From assembly GCA_030745835.1 (NCBI GenBank), contig JASLNU010000058.1, positions 1 through 64,000 of the forward strand: a stretch of 64,000 bases of DNA, read 5' to 3'. The translations under genes and the position numbers were made by a program. Numbering within the stretch: position 1 is the first letter of the stretch; every line of letters begins with the position of its first letter. Shown here in pieces: positions 8,972-17,099 of this stretch. This DNA comes from GCA-2687515 sp002687515. Lineage in GTDB: Bacteria > Pseudomonadota > Alphaproteobacteria > Rhodospirillales > UBA2165. The notes under the pieces are model-generated. The model searched no databases, was not told the origin of the DNA, and saw only the letters and a list, made by a program, of their open reading frames with translations.

Positions 8972-9011
8972 TCCCCCGCTCCGGCGGCGCGCCGGAGCGA
9001 GGGATTTTTTT
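8972..9011 (+). terminator. Rho-independent terminator of the purine permease
   Basis: The stem CGCTCCGGC (8977-8985) pairs with GCCGGAGCG (8991-8999) around a five-base loop. It extends outward through TCCC/GGGA and is followed by seven T residues at 9005-9011. It lies 20 bases after the permease stop codon. Confidence 0.9.
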
Positions 9012-9060
9012 GGCCGGCGGCACACCGGGGCGGGGATTTTTCTTGGCTGACCGGTGCTTT

Positions 9061-9549
9061 TCAGGCGCCGCGGGCGATCGGCGTCGTATAGGTCAGATCA
9101 GTGTCCCAGGGGAAAAAGATCCAGACATCCTGCGCCACCTCGTGAACGAAGGTATCCACGAACGGCATGCCGTCCGGCTTGGCGTAGACGGTGGCCACGT
9201 GGCTTTCCGGCAAAAGCTCCTTGGCGGCGCGCATGGTGGCGCCGGTATCGACCAGATCGTCGACCAAAAGCCAGCCCTTGCCGGCCTCGCCGACGGCTTC
9301 GTCCGGTTTCTTGATCAGTTGGATGGCGCTTTGGTCCTTTTCGTCATAGGAGGCGATGCAGATGGTATCGACGAAGCGGATATCCATTTCCCGCGCCAAG
9401 ATGGTGGCCGGCACCAGCCCGCCCCGGCTGATGGCGACAATGCCGCGCCAGGGCCCCGCCGCCAACAATTGCTTGACCAGCACCTTGGTGTCGCGATGCA
9501 CCTCGGCCCAGGTCACGATATGTTCGCTTGCGCCCTCGATGTCCGCCAT
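9061..9549 (-). CDS. gpt: Xanthine-guanine phosphoribosyltransferase
   Basis: A 162-residue enzyme that transfers phosphoribose from PRPP to guanine, xanthine or hypoxanthine. It matches the Gpt pattern closely: EHIVTWAEVHRD at the start, AISRGGLVPATILARE, the PRPP-binding loop LLVDDLVDTGAT (about residues 91-102), and the C-terminal DVWIFFPWD that contacts the base. The ATG at 9549 is chosen over a TTG at 9576 because it gives the family length. It converges on the purine permease, with the terminator between them. Confidence 0.93.
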   Translation of the reverse strand: MADIEGASEHIVTWAEVHRDTKVLVKQLLAAGPWRGIVAISRGGLVPATILAREMDIRFVDTICIASYDEKDQSAIQLIKKPDEAVGEAGKGWLLVDDLVDTGATMRAAKELLPESHVATVYAKPDGMPFVDTFVHEVAQDVWIFFPWDTDLTYTTPIARGA

Positions 9550-9677
9550 GATCAGCGCGGCCCCCAATTGCTCCAATTTCGATGCGATTTTACCAATCGG
9601 TTGAGAAGGAACAAGGAATTCCGGTTTTGGTCATAACGTCAATGGCTTAGTGGAAAAAATCTCTTCAAAAAAACCGG

Positions 9678-12452
9678 TTGCGGTCTATTGTCATCGGCGC
9701 CTTGGCTTCCCACATAATCTTTTGTGCAGGGACACTTGGGCAGGATAATTTGTTCAAACCGTTAAGCATCAAGGCAACCGGTTGGCTATTCGCCGGTTTC
9801 ATCGCCGCCGCCGGCATCGCCTTCGGTATCACCTCGCAGATCATCGAAGGTAATATCGAAAAGGTTTCCGGCGCCTGGGAATCCTTCGACCAAGTGCATT
9901 CCGACAAGCTGCGGCTGCTCAACGCCCTGCACCGGGAATTGGGCTATGGCGGCATGATTCACGCCTATAAGAACTACATCCTGCGCGGCGGCGAAGGTTA
10001 CGCCAAAATCGCTCATAACAAGCTGCACGGCGCCGAGGTGATCATCGCCCAGTACGAAGATTTGCGACTCGATGAGACAGAGAAGTCGGCCACCGGCGAT
10101 ATCCGCGCCATGATCGCCGCTTACCGCCGCTCCATGGACGAGATTGCGATGCATGTGGGACAAGGCATGCCGAGCGCCGAAATCAACGCCTTGGTCAGGA
10201 TCGACGATGGGCCGGCACTGGCCGGTTTCGAAAACCTGTTCAATGCCGAGAAGGAGCATTTCAGCCGCCACAATAAAGGCGTGAACCGCCGCCAGATCCT
10301 GGAAACCCTTAGGGCCACCCTCGGTTATGGCGGCATGATCCACAATTTCAAGGACCATGTCCTGACCGGCGATGCGTCCCTGCTCGCCAAATCGAAGGCA
10401 CAAATCGAAAAGGCGGCAAGGCTGCTCGACGATTACCGCGCGCGCGCAGTCTCGCCCACCGAGGTCGCCGCCCTCGCCGATATCGGCGGGGTGCTGGAAA
10501 ACTACAACACCTCTCTTCGGCGGGCCGCCGAACTGACCGGGAGCGGCCTGGCACCGAGGGAAATCGATGCCCAAATCGTGGTCGACGACAGGCCCGCCGT
10601 CGCCGGGTTGATCCAATTGGGCCGCCAGATCGCCGCTGACAAGGAAACGCGCGCCCATGAGCTTGGCGGGGCGCTCGGTGAAATCAAGTGGATATCCGAT
10701 GTCACCGGCTCGTTCCAGCCGTTCGTTCCGATGATCATGATCGCCATGTTCCTTTGGCTGGTCCTTGGCCGCATCTTCAGGCCGATGAAGCTGTTGACCG
10801 ATGCCCTGCAGCGGATGGCGGCGGGCGTCACCGATATCGATGTCTCAAAATTTCCGCGATCGGGCGAATTCGGCGATATGGCGTGCGCCATAGATACCTT
10901 CCGGCGCACCGAACTGGAACGTGAAAAAGCCGAAGCCGCCCTGATTGAAAGCGATGCGCGGTTTCACGATTTCGCCAGCGCCGCCGCCGATAGGTTCTGG
11001 GAAACCGACGTTAGCCACAATGTCATATATTGCTCGCCGCCGATTGGTAGAATGTGGATGCCCATGGATGGGTTTTTGGGGCGGCCGATGTGGGATATTC
11101 CGATGGGCAATGACGAGGATATCGATTGGCGCGGGCTCAAGGAGATCATGAACGCCAAGAAATCTTTCCGCAGCTACGAGTTCACGCGGAAAATGCCGGA
11201 TGGAAGTCCATTACATGTTTCCTATTCGGGGGTCGCGTTGTTCGGCGATGACGGCCGGTTCAAGGGATACCGGTGCACGGTCGCCGATATCACCGATGAG
11301 GTCGAGGCCCGTGAGCAAGGCGCATCGGTGGGCCGGAGGTTCGTGGATGCCCTCGACAAGATAAACGCCGGCGTCGTTCTTTGGGATGCGGATCGGCGCC
11401 TGGTCATGTGCAACCGGTTCTACAAGGATATTCAGAAGGAAACCTCGGTCCTGCTCAAGCCGGGAATACATTTTTCCGATTATGTGGCGGCATTGTCCAA
11501 GACCGTGCATGCCGGTTCGAGCGAGGACAACATCGATGAATGGATCGACGATACAATCGCCCACGGCCTCGAGGGCGGCGCGCAAGGGGAATACAGGATA
11601 GATGGCAACCGGTGGATCGGCTTCAACCGGCAGAAGCTAAGCGACGGCGCGACCATTTCCTTCCACTACGAAATCACCGATCTAAAGAATCACGAGCGCG
11701 AGCTTGAAGACGCCATGCTCAAGGCGGAGGCGGCCAACCGAGCCAAATCCGAATTCCTCGCCAATATGAGCCACGAGCTGCGCACGCCGTTGAATGCGGT
11801 CATCGGCTATTCCGATACCCTATTGGAAAATGTGTTCGGATCCCTGGGCAACGAAAAACAGACCGAATATGTCGGATCGATCAACCGGGCGGGCAAGCAC
11901 CTGCTGGACGTTATCAACGAAATTCTCGATTTAAGTTCGGTCGAGGCGGGTGCCGCCGAACTGCGTCCGGAAATATTCAAGCTCATGGATGTGGCCGCCG
12001 AATCGGTCGATTTCGTCGAGGCACAAGCCAGCAGAAAGGGCGTTAAGTTGAACAATCGGATATTGGATATGCCCTGTTCGCTCAATGCCGACCGGCTGCG
12101 CATCAGGCAGATATTGGTCAATCTCCTGACCAATGCCGTCAAGTTTACCGATTGCGGTGGCACGGTGTCATTGCAATCGCATATCGATGATGAAAATTCA
12201 CTGGTGCTTAGCATCGAGGATTCGGGCATCGGCATGACCGACGAGCATATCGAAATCGCGATGACCAAGTTCGGCCAGGTCAGCAACGCCTTCGACCGGG
12301 AAAACGAGGGTACCGGATTGGGACTGCCGCTGACCAGGGGGCTGATCGATCTGCACGGCGGCAGCTTGAACATTATCAGCCAGCTTGGGGTTGGCACCAC
12401 GGTCGAGGTGCGCTTGCCGCCCGGCCGCTACGCCGGCGCCGCGGCCGCTTGA
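9678..12452 (+). CDS. Membrane sensor histidine kinase with duplicated input domain, HAMP and two PAS domains
   Basis: A kinase of about 924 residues. TM1 is near residues 32-52 and TM2 near 345-363. Between them lie two copies of one domain of about 110 residues (about 82-190 and 211-318). Each copy opens with LGYGGMIH (89-96 and 215-222) and closes with a D-P-A-G-L motif. A HAMP-like segment, two PAS-type domains (about 425-550 and 560-675), HisKA with phospho-acceptor H699 in NMSHELRTPLN, and an HATPase with NLLTNAVKFT, EDSGIGM and GTGLGLPLTRGL follow. No receiver is fused. The start is uncertain: TTG 9678, or TTG 9750 after GGGCAGGA. The signal and the cognate regulator are unknown. Confidence 0.88.
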   Translation: MRSIVIGALASHIIFCAGTLGQDNLFKPLSIKATGWLFAGFIAAAGIAFGITSQIIEGNIEKVSGAWESFDQVHSDKLRLLNALHRELGYGGMIHAYKNYILRGGEGYAKIAHNKLHGAEVIIAQYEDLRLDETEKSATGDIRAMIAAYRRSMDEIAMHVGQGMPSAEINALVRIDDGPALAGFENLFNAEKEHFSRHNKGVNRRQILETLRATLGYGGMIHNFKDHVLTGDASLLAKSKAQIEKAARLLDDYRARAVSPTEVAALADIGGVLENYNTSLRRAAELTGSGLAPREIDAQIVVDDRPAVAGLIQLGRQIAADKETRAHELGGALGEIKWISDVTGSFQPFVPMIMIAMFLWLVLGRIFRPMKLLTDALQRMAAGVTDIDVSKFPRSGEFGDMACAIDTFRRTELEREKAEAALIESDARFHDFASAAADRFWETDVSHNVIYCSPPIGRMWMPMDGFLGRPMWDIPMGNDEDIDWRGLKEIMNAKKSFRSYEFTRKMPDGSPLHVSYSGVALFGDDGRFKGYRCTVADITDEVEAREQGASVGRRFVDALDKINAGVVLWDADRRLVMCNRFYKDIQKETSVLLKPGIHFSDYVAALSKTVHAGSSEDNIDEWIDDTIAHGLEGGAQGEYRIDGNRWIGFNRQKLSDGATISFHYEITDLKNHERELEDAMLKAEAANRAKSEFLANMSHELRTPLNAVIGYSDTLLENVFGSLGNEKQTEYVGSINRAGKHLLDVINEILDLSSVEAGAAELRPEIFKLMDVAAESVDFVEAQASRKGVKLNNRILDMPCSLNADRLRIRQILVNLLTNAVKFTDCGGTVSLQSHIDDENSLVLSIEDSGIGMTDEHIEIAMTKFGQVSNAFDRENEGTGLGLPLTRGLIDLHGGSLNIISQLGVGTTVEVRLPPGRYAGAAAA

Positions 12453-12506
12453 TCTCGGCGTTCGCCGCGCGCTGAAATACGGTTTTGATGGTGGCGTGAA
12501 AAGCGT

Positions 12507-12777
12507 CTAGTACGCCCCAGCGGAAGTCCCGACCCCCTACGACGGCCTTCCGAGGTCATCCGGCAAGGCGCGTGGGACGCCGTGATGCTGGAGCATCACA
12601 AGACCCGCGCAACGCGGTCCGGGGGCCTCGGAAGGCCGCCCGAAGGGTCGCTTTTCCCGTCCCCTCGGGGCGTCGGGAAGCCTTGGCGATGGGCCCGCAT
12701 CGCTTGCGGCTCCCCTCCTACCGAGGAAACGGGAGAAGCGATCGTAGGGGGTTGGGACTTCCGCTGGGGTGTACTAG
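12507..12777 (+). repeat. MITE-like 271-bp palindromic element
   Basis: A 36-nt arm at 12507-12542 (CTAGTACGCCCCAGCGGAAG onward) is matched by its reverse complement at 12742-12777 with two differences, both compatible with G-U pairing in a plus-strand RNA. Nested inside are a perfect 13-bp pair (12543-12555 with 12626-12638), TGATGCT/AGCATCA (about 12582-12597), TTCCCG/CGGGAA, GCGATG/CATCGC and CGCTTTTCCCG with a near-perfect partner. No transposase is encoded. It separates the kinase gene from the hydroxyacid dehydrogenase and ends 10 bases before the latter's start. Confidence 0.85.
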
Positions 12778-12787
12778 TCTCCGCCCT

Positions 12788-13942
12788 ATGTCGATGAAGA
12801 AATATCCGTCGGTCCCGGATCTGGCCGCCGCCGCCCGGCGGCGCCTGCCGCGCTTCGCCTTCGATTATCTGGACGGCGGCGCCGGCGACGAAAAGGGCCT
12901 GATGCGCAACCGGGCCGCCTTCGACGCGGTTCAATTCGTGCCCGGTTATCTTGAGCCCCGGGGCGAGCCGGATTTGCGTACCGAAATGTTCGCCCGCCCC
13001 TATGCCATGCCGCTCGGCGTCGCGCCGGTCGGGCTCTCGGGGCTAATCTGGCCGCGCGCCGCCGAATACCTGGCCGCCGCCGCCAAAAAAGCCGGCATTC
13101 CCTTCTGCCTCAGCGCCATGGCCACCTCGAGCATCGAAAAAATCGGCGCCATCGCCCGCGATCATGGCTGGTTCCAGCTTTATCCCCTGGCCGATCACGG
13201 CACCGAAAAGGAACTCCTCGACCGGGCCAAGGAAGCCGGATTCAGCGCACTTCTAGTCACCGTCGATACGCCGACGACGCGGCGCAACTTGCGCGAGATT
13301 AAAAATGGAATGACCGTGCCGCCGAAATTGTCGCTCGCCAATATGTCGCGCATCGCGCTCAATCCCACCTGGGCGCTGGCGACGCTGGCCGCCGGGCCGC
13401 CCAGGTTCGAAACGCTGACGCCCTATTTTCCGCCCGGCGCCAATTACACAACGGTCGCCGAAATGATCAGCGGTTTGCTGGCGCGTAGCATCGGCTGGCC
13501 CGAGATCGAGGCCCTGCGCAAACATTGGTCGGGACCGATGATCGTCAAGGGCTTGCTCAGCGCCTCAGATGCCGAACATTGCTTAGCGATCGGCGTCGAC
13601 GCCCTATTGCTCTCCAATCACGGCGGCCGGCAGTCGGAATCGCTGGTCCATCCCTTGGACATGATCGATGAAATTGGCGAGCGCACCCGGGGCGAGTTGA
13701 AATTGTTCCTCGATAGCGGCGCCCGCTCGGGGCTCGACGTGGCGCGCGCCATGGCAAGGGGCGCGGATTTCGTGTTCCTTGGGCGCGCCTTCATGTACGG
13801 GGTGGCGGCACTGGGCGAAGCCGGCGCCGCTCACGCGGTCGAATTGCTGCGTCTGGAACTGGAGCAAATATTGGGTCAAATCGGCTGCCCCGACATCGCC
13901 TCGCTGCCCCGGTTCGTGGCAAAGGAAGCCGGCCCGGAATAG
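12788..13942 (+). CDS. FMN-dependent alpha-hydroxy-acid dehydrogenase (LldD/glycolate-oxidase family)
   Basis: A 384-residue TIM-barrel flavoenzyme oxidising an L-2-hydroxy acid, probably lactate or a related acid. Family features are FAFDYLDGGAGDE at the start, LSAMATSSIE, YPLADHG, the flavin-binding lysine in MIVKGLLSASDAE, the active-site LLSNHGGRQ (histidine and arginine) and the phosphate site LDSGARSGLDVARAMARGAD. The ATG at 12788 gives the normal family N-terminus. The frame stays open upstream, but only through the MITE-like element, whose translation is unlike this family. The gene converges on the DHH gene with three bases between stops. Confidence 0.9.
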   Translation: MSMKKYPSVPDLAAAARRRLPRFAFDYLDGGAGDEKGLMRNRAAFDAVQFVPGYLEPRGEPDLRTEMFARPYAMPLGVAPVGLSGLIWPRAAEYLAAAAKKAGIPFCLSAMATSSIEKIGAIARDHGWFQLYPLADHGTEKELLDRAKEAGFSALLVTVDTPTTRRNLREIKNGMTVPPKLSLANMSRIALNPTWALATLAAGPPRFETLTPYFPPGANYTTVAEMISGLLARSIGWPEIEALRKHWSGPMIVKGLLSASDAEHCLAIGVDALLLSNHGGRQSESLVHPLDMIDEIGERTRGELKLFLDSGARSGLDVARAMARGADFVFLGRAFMYGVAALGEAGAAHAVELLRLELEQILGQIGCPDIASLPRFVAKEAGPE

Positions 13943-13945
13943 GCT

Positions 13946-14878
13946 CTAACCCGCTTGGTTGATGGCGGCGACCAGTTCGACGAGGGCTTTCTCGGCGTTC
14001 GACTTGAGTATCTGGCAGGTGCCGACGGCTTCGTGTCCGCCGCCGCCGCGCTCCAACATAAGCAAGCCGATATTGGCCTTGGAGCCACGGTTGAGGATGG
14101 ATTTGCCGACCGCCAGAAGTAGCTTGTCGTCGCTATCGCCGGGCAGCACGTTGATGGAAACCTCGGCGCTCGGGTAAATGCCATAAAGCAGGAAGCGGTT
14201 GCAGACATAGATCGGATCTTCACCACGGAGATCGGCGATGACCACATTGCCGTCGATGGTCGAACAGCGCTTGAGCTGCATTTCCGCCAGCTCTTCATGT
14301 TCCTGGAAGACATGCAGGCGTTCCTCGACCTCCGCTATGGTCAGGATTTCATCGACCGGATGGTGACGGCAATAGACCATCATATCGCGCATGAAATCAT
14401 CGTTGGAGGTGCCAAATTCCTCATGCCGGTTGAGGCCGGTGCGCGGATCGATGATGAAGTTGAGCAGCGTCCAGCCCTCTGGCGCCAGGATATCGCGCTC
14501 CGAATATTGGGCGGAATCGGCCTTGTCGACGGCGTCCATCATTTCCGCGGAAATTTTTGGAAATGTGTTTTCGCCGCCGTAATAATCATAGACAACCCGT
14601 GCCGCCGAAGGCGCATTGGGATCGATTATGTGATTCTTGCGTTTGCCGACGCGGACGGTTTCGCTCAAATGATGGTCGAAACAAAGATGCACGCCGTCGA
14701 CGTAGGGCAGGTTGGTGGTGATGTCGTGTTCGGTTATTTCGACGCGGCCCTGCTGCACGTCGCGCGGTTCCGCGAACAGAACCTCATGATCAATCATATC
14801 CAGCTCGATCAGCAGGCTGCCAGCGACGACGCCGTCAAAATCCGCGCGCGTCACCAGTCGAAATTTGTCTTCGGCCAT
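13946..14878 (-). CDS. DHH-family phosphoesterase (exopolyphosphatase-like)
   Basis: A 310-residue member of the DHH superfamily of metal-dependent phosphoesterases. Visible ligands are TRADFDGVVAG (residues 8-18), the diagnostic CFDHHLSE (about 62-69), DAVDKADSAQ (about 115-124) and the C-terminal substrate loop GGGGHEAVGTCQ (about 274-285). The ATG at 14878 follows GGAGAGG at good spacing and is preferred to an upstream start at 14938. Related proteins are often labelled exopolyphosphatase, but DHH enzymes also cleave oligonucleotides and cyclic dinucleotides, so the substrate is open. It lies 72 bases downstream of ccmI on the same strand. Confidence 0.82.
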   Translation of the reverse strand: MAEDKFRLVTRADFDGVVAGSLLIELDMIDHEVLFAEPRDVQQGRVEITEHDITTNLPYVDGVHLCFDHHLSETVRVGKRKNHIIDPNAPSAARVVYDYYGGENTFPKISAEMMDAVDKADSAQYSERDILAPEGWTLLNFIIDPRTGLNRHEEFGTSNDDFMRDMMVYCRHHPVDEILTIAEVEERLHVFQEHEELAEMQLKRCSTIDGNVVIADLRGEDPIYVCNRFLLYGIYPSAEVSINVLPGDSDDKLLLAVGKSILNRGSKANIGLLMLERGGGGHEAVGTCQILKSNAEKALVELVAAINQAG

Positions 14879-14950
14879 GAACGCCTCTCCGCAAACACCA
14901 CAAGTCCCTAAATATGGTATTCGTGGCCCGAATATCAAGCGTAAAACCGT

Positions 14951-16114
14951 TTAATTGGCTGGTGTTTTGCCTGGAAAATTGCTGGCCGTCCCGCCGCCTT
15001 CGATGTGCGCCGCCCTGGCCTCGGCCAAGGCCGCCTTTTCGGTTTCACCCAATACCTTGTAAGCCCGCGCCAGGCGCCGCCAGCCCGGCGCATCGTCCGG
15101 GTATTCGCGAAGCCGCGTTACCAGCTGTTCGACCATGCCGAGGATAAACCGGGCGCGATCGGTATCGGACATCCGGGATGCGGCGTCGACATCTTCCTGC
15201 CTCGGACCCCTTGGTTTTTGCCGTGGGCCGATGGCCGGCGCGGAACCGGTGGCCGGCGCCAGCCTTGGCTTGACGGCGGCGGCATCGATACCGCCGGCTT
15301 CGGCGGCGGACGCGATCCGGCGGCGCACGCCAGCCAGCCAGGGCGCGTCCGGCGGCGAAACCGCGATCAGATCGATCCAGCTTTGCACGGCGCGGGCATG
15401 GGCTCCCGCTTGCAGGTGCGCGGCACCCTGGTAGAAGAGCGCCTTCGGGTCGCGCGGATCGACCCTGAGCGCGGCTTCGATCGCGGCCCTGGAACCGGCA
15501 TCGAAACGCTGCCCCGCCGCCATGAACAGGGCTTCGCCCAAGGATGCGTGGATGTCGGCGCGCGCCGGCGCCAGTTCGCTGGCCCGCCGGAACGCCCGCG
15601 CCGCCTTGGCGTATTCGTTTAGCCGCGCATAGGATTTGCCGAGCAGCATCCAGCCTTCCAGGCGTTCCGGTGATTGCTGCATCCGCTTGGCCAGGGTTTC
15701 GACCACCTTGCGCATGTTCGCCTGCTCTGCGGTGTCGGCGGCTCGGCGTTCGGCATGGGGCTGGCCGGGAAGCTGCGGCGATCCGAGCAGGCCGTAAATG
15801 GCGAAAGAGAGGACCGGCACCAGGACGGCAATGGTAATCGCCGCCGCCAGCGGCCTTGATTTTGCCGGCCCGGCCGCTTTGCCATCGCTATCTTCGCCGG
15901 CGTCCTCGAGCCGGCGTCCGATCTCCTGGGCCAGCGCCTCGGCCGCGGCCGCGTCGATCAGGCCGCGCGCCTTATCGCTTTCGATCTCCGCGATCTGGTC
16001 CTGATAGACGCCGCGTTCCTGACCGCCCCTGGCTTGACGGCGGCGAAACATGGGCACCAGCAAGCTCAAAAGAACGGCGGCGGACAAAAGGGCGGCGGCG
16101 ATCCAGACGTTCAT
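14951..16114 (-). CDS. ccmI: Cytochrome c maturation protein CcmI (CycH)
   Basis: A 387-residue membrane protein that holds apocytochrome c for heme attachment. It has an N-terminal transmembrane segment (WIAAALLSAAVLLSLLVPMF), a short cytoplasmic loop with the family's YQDQIAEIESDKARGLID, a second membrane segment (AAAITIAVLVPVLSFAIYGL) and a periplasmic TPR domain (about residues 140-300) such as GWMLLGKSYARLNEYAKAAR. The ATG at 16114 overlaps the ccmH stop as ATGA, which decides the start. It is the last gene of the ccm operon. Confidence 0.93.
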   Translation of the reverse strand: MNVWIAAALLSAAVLLSLLVPMFRRRQARGGQERGVYQDQIAEIESDKARGLIDAAAAEALAQEIGRRLEDAGEDSDGKAAGPAKSRPLAAAITIAVLVPVLSFAIYGLLGSPQLPGQPHAERRAADTAEQANMRKVVETLAKRMQQSPERLEGWMLLGKSYARLNEYAKAARAFRRASELAPARADIHASLGEALFMAAGQRFDAGSRAAIEAALRVDPRDPKALFYQGAAHLQAGAHARAVQSWIDLIAVSPPDAPWLAGVRRRIASAAEAGGIDAAAVKPRLAPATGSAPAIGPRQKPRGPRQEDVDAASRMSDTDRARFILGMVEQLVTRLREYPDDAPGWRRLARAYKVLGETEKAALAEARAAHIEGGGTASNFPGKTPAN

Positions 16115-16551
16115 TTGCCGGCGTCCTTGCCGCTTCCCGCCGCCGGCCCGGCGGAGGATTGGCGGCGGAAATAAAGGACGATGCCAAGCAAGCCGATAAG
16201 CGCGAACAGGATCGGGCCGAGCCATAGTACCGCCGTCGTCGCCCGTACCGGCGGGCGCAAAAGCACGTAATCGCCATAGCGGGACACCACGTAATCGATC
16301 ACCGCCTGGTCGGAATCGCCGGCCACCAGCCGTTCGCGCACCAGCATCCTCAAGTCGCGCGCCAGCTGGGCGTCGGAATCGTCGATCGACTGGTTCTGAC
16401 AGACGACACAGCGCAGGCCCTTTGATATGTCGCGGGCGCGGGCCTCGAGTGCGCTGTCTTTCAGTATTTCATCGGGATTGACGGCGCCCGCCGGGACAGC
16501 CAATGCAAGCGCCAGCAGGAACGGCAGCAGCATCAGGATCGCGCGCCTCAT
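16111..16551 (-). CDS. ccmH: Cytochrome c maturation protein CcmH (CycL)
   Basis: A 146-residue periplasmic thiol-redox protein anchored at its C-terminus. A signal peptide (ILMLLPFLLALALAVPAGA) precedes the domain bearing the redox motif LRCVVCQNQSIDDSDA, followed by RMLVRERL and the YVVSRYGDYVLLRPP stretch. The transmembrane anchor is TAVLWLGPILFALIGLLGIV. It reduces the apocytochrome CXXCH cysteines together with CcmG. Start at 16551 overlaps the ccmG stop as ATGA, and its own stop overlaps ccmI in the same way. Confidence 0.94.
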   Translation of the reverse strand: MRRAILMLLPFLLALALAVPAGAVNPDEILKDSALEARARDISKGLRCVVCQNQSIDDSDAQLARDLRMLVRERLVAGDSDQAVIDYVVSRYGDYVLLRPPVRATTAVLWLGPILFALIGLLGIVLYFRRQSSAGPAAGSGKDAGK

Positions 16552-17087
16552 TGCTGCCTCAGTTTCTTGATGATCGGGAACAGCGTCTGGCTCCAATTGG
16601 TATCGTTGAGAACCCCGATATGCTTGTAGCGGATGATGCCGGCCTGATCGACGATGAAGCTCTCGGGCGCCCCGGAAACACCGAAGGCGATGGCGCCGCG
16701 GCTGTTCGGGTCATCGCCGATCAGCAGATAGGGGTTGCCGTGCTTCTTCAGCCAGCGCGGCCCCGCCGTGCGGTCCTTCTCGCGCCAGTCGATGCCGTAA
16801 ACCGGGATGATCTTTTCCCGGGTCAATTTCATCAGGAACGGGTGCTCGGCAAGGCAGGCATAGCACCAGGAGCCGAATATATTGACCAGCGTCACCTTGC
16901 CCTTGAGATCATTGCTGGAAAAGCCGCGCGCCGAGCCCTCGATGGGGGGCAGCGAAAATTCCGGCACCGGCTGATTGATCAGCACCGACGGCAGTTTCGA
17001 GGGATCGCGCTTCAGGCCGAGGGTGAAATAGATGGCGAGGATAGCCAGCACCAGGATCGGCGCGAGAAAGGCAAGCCGCTTGATCAT
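16548..17087 (-). CDS. ccmG: Thiol:disulfide interchange protein CcmG (DsbE)
   Basis: A 179-residue membrane-anchored thioredoxin-like protein facing the periplasm. The N-terminal anchor is FLAPILVLAILAIYFTLGL. The active site is GSWCYACLAEHP (about residues 73-84), with CYAC between the cysteines in place of the more common CVPC or CAPC. The downstream GVSGAPESFIVDQAG gives the cis-proline region and the CcmG-type acidic fingerprint. It passes electrons to apocytochrome c or CcmH. It starts 12 bases after the ccmF stop and overlaps ccmH by four bases. Confidence 0.94.
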   Translation of the reverse strand: MIKRLAFLAPILVLAILAIYFTLGLKRDPSKLPSVLINQPVPEFSLPPIEGSARGFSSNDLKGKVTLVNIFGSWCYACLAEHPFLMKLTREKIIPVYGIDWREKDRTAGPRWLKKHGNPYLLIGDDPNSRGAIAFGVSGAPESFIVDQAGIIRYKHIGVLNDTNWSQTLFPIIKKLRQQ

Positions 17088-17099
17088 TGCCGCGGTCCG

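Noticed and set aside
12572..12787. N-terminal extension of the hydroxyacid dehydrogenase
   Set aside because: The extra 72 codons lie entirely within the MITE-like element and do not resemble the family.
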